Shown here: in pieces, positions 21,584 to 31,789 of the stretch
Position numbering within the stretch: position 1 is the first letter of the stretch
How the letters are laid out: every line of letters starts with the position of its first letter
From: Oehlia diaphana
Lineage: Eukaryota; Glomeromycota; Glomeromycetes; Glomerales; Glomeraceae
NCBI GenBank assembly: GCA_003833135.1
Contig: QZLH01000554.1
Coordinates: 21,992-56,677, forward strand
Length of the DNA stretch: 34,686 nt
Reading direction: 5' to 3'
The notes under the pieces: generated by a model
Database searches by the model: none
Told to the model about the DNA's origin: nothing
What the model saw: only the letters and a program-made list of their open reading frames with translations
Made by a program: the position numbers and the translations under genes

Positions 21584-22741
21584 TAGGGTTGGATCGGTCC
21601 GGTCCAGTCCGGTCCGGTCCCAAAAAGACCGGTCTTTCAACCTGGACCGGACCGGACCGGGACCGGACCGATCTAAATTTAAGAAATTTGTCCCCGTCTC
21701 TAAATTATGCTAAAACATTAAAGAACGTTGCGAAACGTTTTTTAACATGTANNNNNNNNNNNNNNNNNNNNNNNNNNNNNNNNNNNNNNNNNNNNNNNNN
21801 NNNNNNNNNNNNNNNNNNNNNNNNNNNNNNNNNNNNNNNNNNNNNNNNNNNNNNNNNNNNNNNNNNNNNNNNNNNNNNNNNNNNNNNNNNNNNNNNNNNN
21901 NNNNNNNNNNNNNNNNNNNNNNNNNNNNNNNNNNNNNNNNNNNNNNNNNNNNNNNNNNNNNNNNNNNNNNNNNNNNNNNNNNNNNNNNNNNNNNNNNNNN
22001 NNNNNNNNNNNNNNNNNNNNNNNNNNNNNNNNNNNNNNNNNNNNNNNNNNNNNNNNNNNNNNNNNNNNNNNNNNNNNNNNNNNNNNNNNNNNNNNNNNNN
22101 NNNNNNNNNNNNNNNNNNNNNNNNNNNNNNNNNNNNNNNNNNNNNNNNNNNNNNNNNNNNNNNNNNNNNNNNNNNNNNNNNNNNNNNNNNNNNNNNNNNN
22201 NNNNNNNNNNNNNNNNNNNNNNNNNNNNNNNNNNNNNNNNNNNNNNNNNNNNNNNNNNNNNNNNNNNNNNNNNNNNNNNNNNNNNNNNNNNNNNNNNNNN
22301 NNNNNNNNNNNNNNNNNNNNNNNNNNNNNNNNNNNNNNNNNNNNNNNNNNNNNNNNNNNNNNNNNNNNNNNNNNNNNNNNNNNNNNNNNNNNNNNNNNNN
22401 NNNNNNNNNNNNNNNNNNNNNNNNNNNNNNNNNNNNNNNNNNNNNNNNATTGGAAACGTTGCAAAAACGTTTTTATTAATAATTTCACGAAAAAAAAGTT
22501 TTCGCACATTTTTTTAATAAAAAACGTTGCGAAAACGTTAAAAACTGAACCAAGAATCGGTTTTGGCAAAAACCGTGCCCTAGAAGTAGATGAGCACAAA
22601 AATTGGCTCATTTTCATTGGATATTAATAATATGGGATCGGTCCCGGTCCGGACCGGTCCTCAGATCTCGGACCGAAGACCGTAAAGACCGGTCCCAAGA
22701 CCGACGCAGGACTGGTCTTTGCTAGGACCGATCCAACCCTA
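21584..22741. mobile_element. hAT-type MITE, GGTCC-rich ends, contains assembly gap
   Basis: Exact 17-bp terminal inverted repeats TAGGGTTGGATCGGTCC (21584-21600) and its reverse complement (22725-22741) are flanked by an exact 8-bp duplication, ATCCTTGG (21576-21583 and 22742-22749). This is diagnostic of hAT-like transposition. Just inside the termini are dense GGTCCGGTCC/GACCGG iterations, very GC-rich for this locus, and then AACGTTGCGAAACGTT palindromic motifs on both sides of the gap. These subterminal iterations could bind transposase. Apparent length is 1158 bp including 697 N, so the interior is unknown and could hold coding sequence. Confidence 0.88.
21752..22448. other. assembly gap (697 N)
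   Basis: Run of N within the hAT-type element. Open frames reported through it are artefacts. The gap probably reflects strong self-complementarity or repetition of the element interior. Its true size is unknown. Confidence 0.99.
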
Positions 22742-23059
22742 ATCCTTGGTGCGTATGTAAGTAATGTACTTTGATTTTTAGTTCTTGATCTTTAGTGTAT
22801 ATATTCTTGATTTTAATGTATATCAGGCTCTTGATCTTTGATGTGCATTGTATTCTTGATCTTAGAGTATATGATACTATTGAGTACTTTATATATTTTC
22901 CTCATTATTTAACAGATAATAGATTTTAATAAAATTAAATGCAAAGAGTGATAAAAATTTAAGATATAATAAGTCACATGAATACTATATGTGCTCATGT
23001 AACACGTGCGATGGTGCAGTATGGCAAGCGGTAATGGTCAAAAGTGCGTAGCAAAACAT

Positions 23060-23215
23060 AACGTGTATACGCTACAAAACATAGCGTTTACACGCTATGT
23101 TTCACGGCAGGTTACCCCTGAAATTGACAGGCTAACCCAACAAAACAGGGGTAACCCGCCATAAAAAGCAACGTGTATACGCTACATAATTTAACGTGTA
23201 TGCGCTTTATATTAC
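23060..23215. repeat. cluster of perfect short hairpins and GTGTATACGCT repeats
   Basis: AAACATAGCGT and ACGCTATGTTT form an 11-bp perfect stem with a 4-nt loop near 23076-23102. GGTTACCCCTG (about 23110) and CAGGGGTAACC (about 23145) form a second 11-bp stem. AACGTGTATACGCTA occurs before and after, and a variant AACGTGTATGCGCT follows. The symmetry suggests a foldback element of about 150 bp. Confidence 0.6.
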
Positions 23216-23265
23216 AACGGTTTACTAATTTATTTTGGACCAAATTTTAAATTATTAAGGGATCG

Positions 23266-23382
23266 AATACCCGCCGTTTCTAACATCAGGTACCCGCCGT
23301 TCTACATATCAGGTACCCGCCGCTTCACATATCGGGTACGCGCCATTTAACTTATCAGATACCCACAGTTTCATATACTTGA
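23266..23382 (+). repeat. 23-bp tandem repeat, array 1
   Basis: About five diverged units of GGTACCCGCCGTTTC followed by an AT-rich half. The same unit forms array 2 about 415 bp downstream, with better conservation there. Confidence 0.75.
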
Positions 23383-23796
23383 TATTGGGTATTAACTATA
23401 GCCATATAATATAAAAATCTGATAGCTTTAATGATAGTTTATTAATTTATTTGGACTCTCTTTATTAATATTATAGTTATATGATGAAACATGTTACTAC
23501 TAAGATATACACGCTATTAAGATATACATGCTTTGCATGTTGTAAATTAAGTAACCTATCCAAAGTTTTACATTTTGTTATTGTCTAATCTAAAATTTTC
23601 GAGTAATAAAAACATATTAACATAAAATTAAACTTTCTATACATTTTCGCGTCTTCTTTCCTTTTCTTCTATAAAGAAATTAAGGATGAATAAAAGAATT
23701 TATTGGAAAGGAGTTGATGGATTTAAATGATATATATTGAAGGTAAAAGGTTTTTTTTATGCGTATTTGTAAAAATTACAATAATTTCATATAATA

Positions 23797-23920
23797 GGTA
23801 CCCACCAGTTCTTATAATGGGTACCTGCCGTTTCTTATAGCGGGTACTTGCCATTTCTTATAACGGGTACCTGCCGTTTCTTACAGCGGGTACCCGCCGT
23901 TTCTTATAACGGATACCCGT
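23797..23920 (+). repeat. 23-bp tandem repeat, array 2
   Basis: Just over five units with constant 23-bp spacing, consensus GGTACC(C/T)GCCGTTTCTTATA then RCG. The period is not a multiple of three, so it is not a coding repeat. It ends within about 10 bp of the inner edge of the right duplication arm (23930). Confidence 0.85.
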
Positions 23921-24190
23921 ATAATATCTTATTTTAAACGATATAGGAGTTTGGTTTTGCTTAATTTATATGTGAAAGAAAATCTTAAAAACTATGGAAC
24001 ATATTGTTTTAAACGTTTAATATGTTTGCGGTGTTTATAATTTCAGAAAAACGAATAAATAATGACGATGAAAGGAATTAAATTTCTGATTGAGATCTAC
24101 GATAAATAATAATATTATTATAAAATTAAAAACTAAAGAAATCGAAAATATATTTAACGTATGAGAATTAAAAAAAAGGAGCGCCAATCT

Positions 24191-26263
24191 TTAGGAGTCT
24201 AATAATGGACGACTGAAATAAAAAGCTTTTTCGTGACTCGCGAAAGTATTGAAATTAGAATTTTTTAAATTTGAGAAATTAGTTTCCTCAGCGGCGTCAA
24301 ATTGATTTGATAAATCGGATGGATCAGGATCATCACAAATTGCTACCCAGTTTCCCAAACATTCATCAAGCTGAGATGCTGTAGGTCTATTTGATGGATT
24401 TACATCTAGACATTGTAACATTAAACTGGAGAAAACAGGTGGAGTACCGCTTACGACGCCTGGTCTTAATCCCAAACAGATTTCCTGAATTAGTTGTTTA
24501 TTATGATGTCTATCACAATAAGGACGCACGCCAGCTGATAACATCCACATGACCATTCCGAAACTATAGACATCGGATTCTTTAGTTGGCGTCTTTCCAT
24601 CAAAGATCTCTGGAGCAACAAAGGGAATTACACCGTAAATTTGTTTGGATGATATTTGTTTACTATCAACAAGTCCGTGTAATCCAGTATCCGTAATTTT
24701 AGTATCAGTAGAAATCACATTACTTTCGACTAATATGTTCCCTCCATGTAGATGTCCATGAACAAGACCATGTTTGTGAATGAAATTTAGACCCGCGGAT
24801 ATTGACCATAACATATCTACAATATCTCTCCAGCGAAGAATCCCCATAGTTTCTTCAAGGTATGAGTATAAATTCCCATTTTTGTAGTATCTCATTACGA
24901 ACATGTAGCATGATGTTGGATCTTTGGTTATACCAAAAAAATCCGCAAGTGTTCCACTTTGCAAGCAATTATGATATCTATATAACTTTATTAGATTAAA
25001 TTTTAAAGAAAAAGAAAAACATAGATAAAGAGTTAATATTAATACTTTCAGTTATCATACGTAACATTCTCATACGAATTAGAAATTTAAGGTCTACTGT
25101 TAACATAAATCCATCTCGCAACATTGAGAGTCACGGCTAAAATGTGGTATTACCGGGTCGAAGTCATACTTTCGTTATCTATAAAGAATACTACTTAAGA
25201 AACGATAACTGTTATCTAAATTCGTTTAGAATTTATTTGAAGTTCATAGATCTTTCTTGGAATAATATCATTCAGTTTTTGACCCTTCCCGTTCACGTCA
25301 TTGTCCGGAGCGAAGCGAAGGCCATATCACTGGCCGAAGTGGTATGGAAACTTTGGTGTACGTGATTGAAACTTGTCCAATTTGCATAATTTTTCCATAA
25401 CATTTCCACAAAAACTGGAAACTTCATTGAAATCTGGCGTTACCACCAAATTTTAATTGCATAAATTTCGTGTAAATCGTATCTCTTCGACCTGTGTATT
25501 TGTCTACGCGTGATAGATCACGTGAATTGTCATCACGTGACGTTGTCCATCTGAGTTATCTCTTTTTTTCGCTCCGGACTTAACAGCCGTTAGTATGATA
25601 TCATTTGAATTTCATCATGTGATCTTGTAATTTACTAATAGTACCATTTGGTAAGAATCTGGGGGTTTTCCGGAATTTTTTTTATGGCGAGTCTTTTTTT
25701 TTACTATTTATTACATTATACTTAGGCCGTGACATATTACATAATATCTAAAATTTTACGTAATAAATATCACGGCCTTATTATATCTCTATTTTTATTA
25801 CTTGAATTCTCTGATCTATAAGATTCTAGTACACAAGATACTAGGATAGATAAATTTTACTTGCCTGGTTTACAAATTCTCGATCTATATTCTGAGAATT
25901 ATCTAATCGTTTTAGAATCACCTTAATTGGACCAGTACGAGACCATATTTTGGTTTCTTCATCAAGATTCCATCTCGGACCTTCCGTCCATACTGCTGAA
26001 TAAATCGAACTGAAAGCGCCACGTTTATTAATATCTTCGACCAAGTCGAATTGATCAAAATCGATCCATTCAAGATAATCCATACTATCTTTAGCATTTA
26101 ATTGAGTATATTTAATAAGTTCATCAATTTTAGAATTTCTACTAGTCCAATTATGAAAATTATCTTTTAAAAATGCAATATCGCAATTTTTACACCATGC
26201 TAACGAAATTCGTTGCCGTGTGCAATCGATACATTCACCATATATCTTTTTGGATCCAGACAT
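24191..26263 (-). CDS. gene D: TKL-type pseudokinase, GC-AG intron
   Basis: Exon 1 is 26263-25865 (133 codons) and exon 2 is 24985-24191 (264 codons plus stop), predicted 397 aa. As in gene C the donor is CAG|GCAAGTAAA and the acceptor ATAAAG, phase 0 after Gln133. Zinc-ribbon-like cysteines are 11, 14, 24 and 27. Lys118 is kept, HGHLHGGN lies at 209-216 and DTG at 232-234. Differences from gene C include Cys-to-Phe in ADFFGITK, Cys-to-Arg in ILRWRD, one residue fewer after the TPTKES stretch and one fewer in the NWVAICDD segment. The exon-2 end (KAFYFSRPLLDS) is identical to gene C. It is divergent from gene E across about 3.15 kb. Both exons are open with no stop, so the copy looks intact, although expression is unknown. 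Catalytic inactivity is inferred. Confidence 0.84.
25303..25579. mobile_element. 277-bp MITE in intron D, GTCCGGAGCGAA termini
   Basis: GTCCGGAGCGAA at the left and TTCGCTCCGGAC at the right are exact 12-bp inverted repeats. Intron C keeps only a remnant (CCTTCGCTTCGC near 15757 and CACGTGA motifs), so the element was probably present before the arms duplicated and was later disrupted in C. It contains several CACGTGA motifs. No target duplication is evident. Confidence 0.65.
25722..25780. repeat. palindromic hairpin in intron D
   Basis: TTAGGCCGTGACATATTAC and ATAAATATCACGGCCTTA are imperfect reverse complements. It is the counterpart of 15219-15278 in intron C. Confidence 0.68.
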
Positions 26264-26491
26264 CTTGAAGCATTCGCAATTTTTTGTAAAAAATGAAGAG
26301 CAAACTTATCATTTTATAAGTTACTTTACGTTTGACACATCTGTACGTTAAATTTTATTGACATCATATGGCAAAATGTTGATAATATACTTTGCGACAA
26401 GAATATTAAAAATAGTGAAGATATCCGATCCAATAACTGATCATTAGGAATTCTGCAGTGATGAATAGAAGTGAAACTGATTTCAGTATTA

Positions 26492-26689
26492 GCAGTTACC
26501 GTAAAGACCCGAATATAAGCAACCTTATTTTGTTATAGGGGTGCTTATATTTGGGTAAATTTATATATTTGGTATATTGTAGTATTGGCCAAAATTATCA
26601 TGGTGTTGGTCAAGGGTGCTTACTTTCGGGTAATATAAAATCTGGGGGGCTTATATTCGGGAGGTGCTTATATTCGGGACTTTACGATA
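26492..26689. mobile_element. 198-bp MITE with empty site in the other arm
   Basis: The ends TACCGTAAAGACCCGAATAT (26497 on) and ATATTCGGGACTTTACGATA (to 26689) are inverted repeats of about 25 bp, with internal GGTGCTTATATTCGGG iterations. The left arm reads CAGTATTAAGTGTTTC (reverse complement, near 14490-14503) with nothing inserted. The right arm reads CAGTATTA, then the element, then AGTATTTC. The insertion therefore followed the duplication, or the left copy excised cleanly. Confidence 0.75.
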
Positions 26690-28254
26690 AGTATTTCAAA
26701 ATATCGGTCATTAAAAAGTTCGAAAAGCTCGCATATTCCTAACCGACTGAACTATAACTAAGAAATTGAAGATTGAATTATAATTTCGTGGCATAATAAA
26801 CTTCTAGGTTTAAAATTTTACGAAAGTAGTTTCGTCGAATCGATTTGATAAATCAGATATTCCAAATCGTGCCATGCAAATGTGAGTAAAAAAATAATAA
26901 CTCATTTAATTATGTTTGTAATGACTACTCGTTAAATTATTAAATACAGGCTTTAATTTAAGAAGATAACCAGAGAAATTGCGCCTTGAACGTTCAGCAT
27001 TTGCAACAGCAGTGTACATTAATTTAAGTGTATGAATTAATTGAGGTTTATTGTTATATAAACGAACACCAATTATAGAATATGCTTTGTCATCAAAGAT
27101 ATGATGAAATTATGTGTTATGCGATTATGTAAGAAATAACCAATCAATTTTATCGGAATTAAATTTCTCCATCAATGAATATTGTGTAACATCACGGACT
27201 TAAAAGATAAATTAGTAATTAGTAATATCTTAACTTATATAGAATACTATGTGAAGAAATTAGATTTATGCTTTAATAGTCGACTATATTAAAACAAAAA
27301 TGTTTACTATTTCGGATTTAATAGGGATTCGGGAGATTCATATGTAATAAGAAAATAAGTTAAAAAATTCAAAGTTCGGAAGAACAGACTTAAACTTTAT
27401 AAAACTATTGTTTTTTCGATACATACACGTAGAAAAGCTTAAAAGTTAAGATCAATAAGTTAAGCCGTTAAGGTCTATTGGTATATATATAATTTTATTG
27501 AAATTGGAACTCCGGTTACTTTTCTCTTAAAATTTTCTTATTTTCGTTTTTTTTTGTATTAACAAGTCAGAAGATTTTAAGGTCTTTAATAAAAAGTTAT
27601 ATTTTGAAAATTGTATTTCTTTTTCTTTCTAAGATCATATTAGATTATTTATAATTGAGTACAGTATTTTAAAAGCTGAATTAGTTTTTTAAAAAATATA
27701 AAAAAGAAAGATATACGCCGTTTTACTGTTTTTGTTTGATTTAAAACAAGAAATATGTTTATTGGAGAAGCTACTGTAGAAGCCTTTTATCATAGCAGCA
27801 ATATGTTGATCATAAATATAAAAAGATCAAAATTTTCATCATAACTATAAATTAATGTGACTGTAATTAATAAAAATGAAATGGGGAAATTTTCTTTTAC
27901 AGATAAATTTTTTTTACAAAAAGAGAAAAGATAAATCAAAAATGGAAAATGATTGGAAATTACGATTAGATAAAATATGATAACAACAATACTCTTACGT
28001 GTTTATCAATAAATAGTGATATAGTGATCGACAACTACCATATTTTAATAACGAACGTTTTCAATTATACTATAGTTAAGTAATATTGTTTTAATTATAT
28101 TAGTAATGAATTTGTTTATTTCTTATATTTATATTTTTAAATATGAAACCAATTAAATTGAAATTAGTTAAATATTTATAATTTGTTTCGTGTCAGGGCA
28201 TATTGTGTTACCAATCATCCCAATCAATAACTTCACGTGAACAAATACAAATAC

Positions 28255-28500
28255 GGTAAGACGAATACCGGTGGGTGTAGGGTTGACCACCTGTGTGGTG
28301 TATGGTGATATTTAGCAGTGTGTAACCATGTGTAAAATAAGGTGTGTGAAGCATACACTGGTGATGAATAGCATTTCGGCCCACACCAAATCACGTGTTT
28401 GGCCCGTCGTGTTACTCATCATCTGTGTAAACTGTCACATAGGGACCATACACTACACAGGTGCTCGACCCTACACCACTCATCTCCGTATCACTCCCCG
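28255..28500. mobile_element. MITE with 40-bp GTGTAGGGT...ACCCTACAC ends
   Basis: The left end GTGTAGGGTTGACCACCTGT and on (from about 28275) matches in reverse complement the right end ACAGGTGCTCGACCCTACAC (to about 28477), extending through GTGTATGGT. These are inverted repeats of roughly 40 bp. The corresponding place in the left arm (near 12870-12890) has no such block. The small open frame inside is a by-product. Confidence 0.68.
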
Positions 28501-29412
28501 ATCCATATTTGTGTAAATAAAAAGGTCATTACCAAAATGGTAAAAACAATTTCTACATGACGAAATTCACTAATTTCGATATATACAGTATGTAATGTTA
28601 CATTTTAGTCAAAAAAGAAAATTGAAAATTTACTCTACGTCAATTAATACAGTACATTTTACACAAGAAGTTATATACAAATTGTCTATTTAGTTCTCTA
28701 AATATAATTTTTAGTGTACAACCAAAAGTACGAACTTAATTTATATATTGTAAAAGGTATCGTTAGAATATGGAATAAATGACACTTTTATTGCACGGTA
28801 AATACTAAGGTTTAATTTACGAATTTAATTCAAATAGATTTGATGGTTGACAAATTTGGACTAAAGGTACACTATAATATAATATTTGGTTACCATGAAT
28901 CGCCATATGATTATACAAAAAGATGATCAAATTTTAACAGGGTAGGTATATAACACGTATCCTTTCCTTTTCATTCCAGTTTTATGCGAGCGTGTTTTTT
29001 ATATTTCCATTCCTTGGAGAAATTTTTTAGATGACATGTCATTTAATGTGATTTGATCCTGGATTAAAATTTATCAAGCGCAATATTGGGTAAAGCAATA
29101 CTTACCGATATACTATAATAGGTCAAATGTACTATATAAGGTGATGTGATACAGCATAATTTATTTGACAGGTAATTCATATGTTTACACGTGGAAAAGA
29201 ATGAAAAATGCAAACTTTAAGATTTACACGCGGTAATTAATATCACATGTTTAGAATTTGTTATTTAAACACGTTCTTTTTTAAAAATTAAAAATGCAAG
29301 GCACTTCAATTTCATATAAATCAAGCGAAAAAGAGCATTAAAACATTAATTAAATCGCACTCAAATCACTTTCACAATCAATATTTAGAGAGAATTAAGA
29401 TCGAATCAAGAA

Positions 29413-31533
29413 ATGTCTCTTTCATTAGAAACGTTGGAACATTCTGGACTCAGAGAGACTTATGGTAAGTGTTCCCTTTGTAAACGACAACGAATTGCGA
29501 CGATGTGGTGTGAAAAATGTAATATTATGAACTTGAAAGAATGCTTTCCAAATTGGACTAGTGGAAATTCTAAAATAGATGAATTTATAAGATTTACTCA
29601 ATTAAATGCCAAGGAGAGTATGGACTACCTCGAATGGATTGATTTTAATCGATTTGATTTGATCAAGGATATTTATGATAAAGGAGCTTTCAGCTCGATT
29701 TATTCAGCAGTATGGACGGAAGGTCCTAGGTGGGATCTAGATGAAGAAGCCGAAGTATGGACTCGTACTGGTCCAATTAAGGTCATTCTAAAAAGATTAG
29801 ATAATTCTCATAATATAAGTCAAGAATTTGTAGATCAAGTAAGTAGTAGATTAATTTGTAGTCCGATCATGTGCTGTATTTATATAAACTGGTCAACTGC
29901 GTGATTTATGTACGGCGATAAGTAAAATTAATAAAGTGTGGATACGAGTTGGAGTCAAACTCGAAATCTTCCAAAGCAAAGTCATCTGTTTCATGGTTGA
30001 TCCAGGTCTGAAGAGCCCATGCAAAACTTTTGAGGAGTTTCGACCACTTGTAGAATTCGGTAGGCTCTAAAAATTTTTGACAACCTGTATTTAATATATG
30101 GTCGAAACTTTAAATTCCTGACCGAAACTATTGCGGTTTTGGCCGAAACTTTCTAAAAATAGCTGCAGATCTGGCACGACGTTTATTACAAGATCTATAA
30201 GCAACTTTGCTTTGGAGCCGAAATGCGGTCGAAATAAAAAACTTTTGGCAACATGTATACTTTGACTCTCGTGAATCTTGCCGAATGAATACTTGATTTG
30301 TTCTATTTAAATGTGTTTGAGTCGACTCGTTTCAAAATCGAAAAAATTAATTTTAAAATTTACCGAATATTTAAAATATCGTTAAATTGCTTACAAATGA
30401 ATCCGCAGATAGTTAATCCGTATCCTCGGATGACGATTCCGTATACGTAATACTATCGTTAATTTAGACCAAATATAGACTGGCCAAATTAGTAATCAAG
30501 CTTGAAAGGATGTTTGATTCTTGAATTATTATTATTTCAATTAATAGTAAAGATTTATGAATTGTAACTTGAATAAATTCAAAGCATACTTTATTATAAA
30601 GCCATTAACGAGATAATGATTGATCATTTCTTAAATAAATCACGAAGGTTTTGATCGGATATAGATTTAAAAATTCAGATTTTAATATCATCTAATTTGA
30701 TTTAATACTTATTTACCAATTATTTAATTTAAAAGTTATACAGGTACCATAAATGTCTGAAAAGTAGAGCACTTGCAGATTGTTTTGGTATAACCAAAGA
30801 TCCAACATCATGCTACATGATTGTTATGAGATATTACAAAAACGGAAGTTTATACTCGTATCTTAAAGAAACCTTGAGAGTACTTTGTTGGAGAGATATT
30901 GTAGATATGTTATGGTCAATATCTACAGGCCTTAATTATATTCACGAACATGATCTTGTTCATGGACATTTACACGGTGGGAATATATTAGTAGAAAGTG
31001 ATGTGAACTCGATTGAAACTATGATCACGGATACTGGATTACACGGACCTGTTGATAAACAATTATCTCCAAAACAAATTTACGGTGTAATTCCTTTTGT
31101 TGCACCAGAGATTTTTAATGGAAATGCGCCAACTAAAGAATCCGATATCTATAGTTTTGGAATGGTCATGTGGATGTTATCAGCTGGTGTACGTCCTTAT
31201 TGTGATAGACCTCATAATAAACAACTAATTCAGGAAATCTGCTTAGGATTAAGACCAGGCGTCGTAAGCGGTACTCCACTTGTTTTCTCCAGTTTAATGT
31301 TACAATGTTTAGATGCAAATCCATCAAATAGACCAACAGCGTCTCAGCTTGACGAATGTTTAGGAGATTGGGTCACATCAATTTGTGATAACCCTGACCC
31401 ATCTGAATTGTCTGATCAATTTGATGCTGCTGAAGAAACAAAATTCTCAAATTTGGAAAATTCTAATTTCAACGCTTTCTCAAATCACTCAAAAGCTATT
31501 TATTTCAGTCGTCCATTATGGTTGATTGATTAA
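29413..31533 (+). CDS. gene E: TKL-type pseudokinase with N-terminal zinc-ribbon
   Basis: Exon 1 is 29413-29838 (142 codons) and exon 2 is 30736-31533 (265 codons plus stop), predicted 407 aa. The phase-0 intron 29839-30735 has donor GTAAGT and acceptor TTAAAAG; Gln142 joins Leu-Tyr-Arg-Tyr-His. Cysteines 20, 23, 33 and 36 form the zinc-ribbon-like segment. Lys127 is the beta-3 lysine, HGHLHGGN covers 218-225, and DTG begins at 241 after Met-Ile-Thr, where paralogs have Lys-Ile-Thr or Lys-Ile-Ala. The exon-2 start reads LKSRALADCFG against LKSGALADCFG in gene B, so one conserved glycine is lost. An internal ATG at 30817 would omit the N-lobe and is not the likely start. It is the partner of gene B and divergent from gene D. 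Read-through of the intron would give a 163-aa truncated product. Confidence 0.84.
29839..30735 (+). other. 897-bp intron of gene E
   Basis: Contains the block with CTGCAGATCTGGCACGACGT (about 30162-30181), conserved in the B intron, flanked by repeated GGTCGAAACT/GACCGAAACT motifs. Standard GT-AG borders. Confidence 0.7.
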
Positions 31534-31789
31534 TTGGTTAGGATTGGCACTTTTTCTTATCCTTATGCGTTAAATAGTATATTTCGATTCTCATTACATT
31601 CAAAAAATCAATTTCTCTTATTATATCATTTATCCGTTATCGAAATCACAAACTCAAACTTAACATTTATTACTTTATTTATGCAGAAGTTTTTTAAGGC
31701 TTTTCGTTCAAAAATTAATTAAGGTAAGTATTTTTTCGAAGTTTCGTTTATTACTAGTTGCTATAAAATATGATAATGTATTTGCAAAT

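Larger units (their letters stand above)
17130..23930. other. spacer between the inverted arms
   Basis: About 6.8 kb that has no match across the axis of symmetry. It holds no intact gene. It contains a purine-rich repeat (17400-17640), kinase relics at 17995-18040 and 19945-20075, splice-like signals at 20638-21146, a hAT-type MITE with a gap, a foldback cluster near 23060-23200 and two 23-bp arrays. Between 18040 and 19945 I see AT-rich DNA only. Confidence 0.6.
24986..25864 (-). other. 879-bp GC-AG intron of gene D
   Basis: Homologous to intron C at both ends. It holds the palindromic hairpin at 25722-25780 and a complete inverted-repeat element at 25303-25579. The donor is GC at 25864-25863 and the acceptor AG at 24987-24986. 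Confidence 0.7.
26264..29412. promoter_or_regulatory. divergent intergenic region between genes D and E
   Basis: Reverse-complement counterpart of the B-C intergenic region, holding both promoters. It includes a TATA-like TATAAAA 50 bp before the gene D ATG (26319-26313, minus strand). It lacks a supportable coding frame and carries two insertions not found in the other arm (26492-26689 and about 28255-28500). Confidence 0.5.
23930..31740. repeat. right arm of giant inverted duplication
   Basis: Reverse-complement counterpart of 7640-17130, carrying D (for C) and E (for B). The inner edge is CTTATTTTAAACG at 23930, the outer edge AAAAATTAATTAAGG near 31725. Inserts confined to this arm include 26492-26689 and about 28255-28500. 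Confidence 0.85.

Noticed and set aside
21395..21586. Hydrophobic 63-codon frame with LIYD/MYLILM repeats
   Set aside because: It arises from low-complexity TTGATxTTTG repeats that continue on the far side of the transposon without keeping frame.
21580..22617. Open frames of 256-299 codons across the N run
   Set aside because: They consist of undetermined residues over the assembly gap and are not evidence of coding.
23266..23920. CRISPR-like arrays
   Set aside because: The 23-bp units are directly tandem with no unique spacers, in eukaryotic DNA.
28328..28516. 62-codon plus-strand frame
   Set aside because: It lies almost wholly within the inverted-repeat MITE at 28255-28500 and has no homolog in the other arm.
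30817..31533. Gene E starting at the internal ATG 30817 as a stand-alone 238-aa kinase fragment
   Set aside because: The frame is open upstream to the acceptor at 30736 and joins exon 1 in phase 0 exactly as in the paralogs, so the two-exon model is better.
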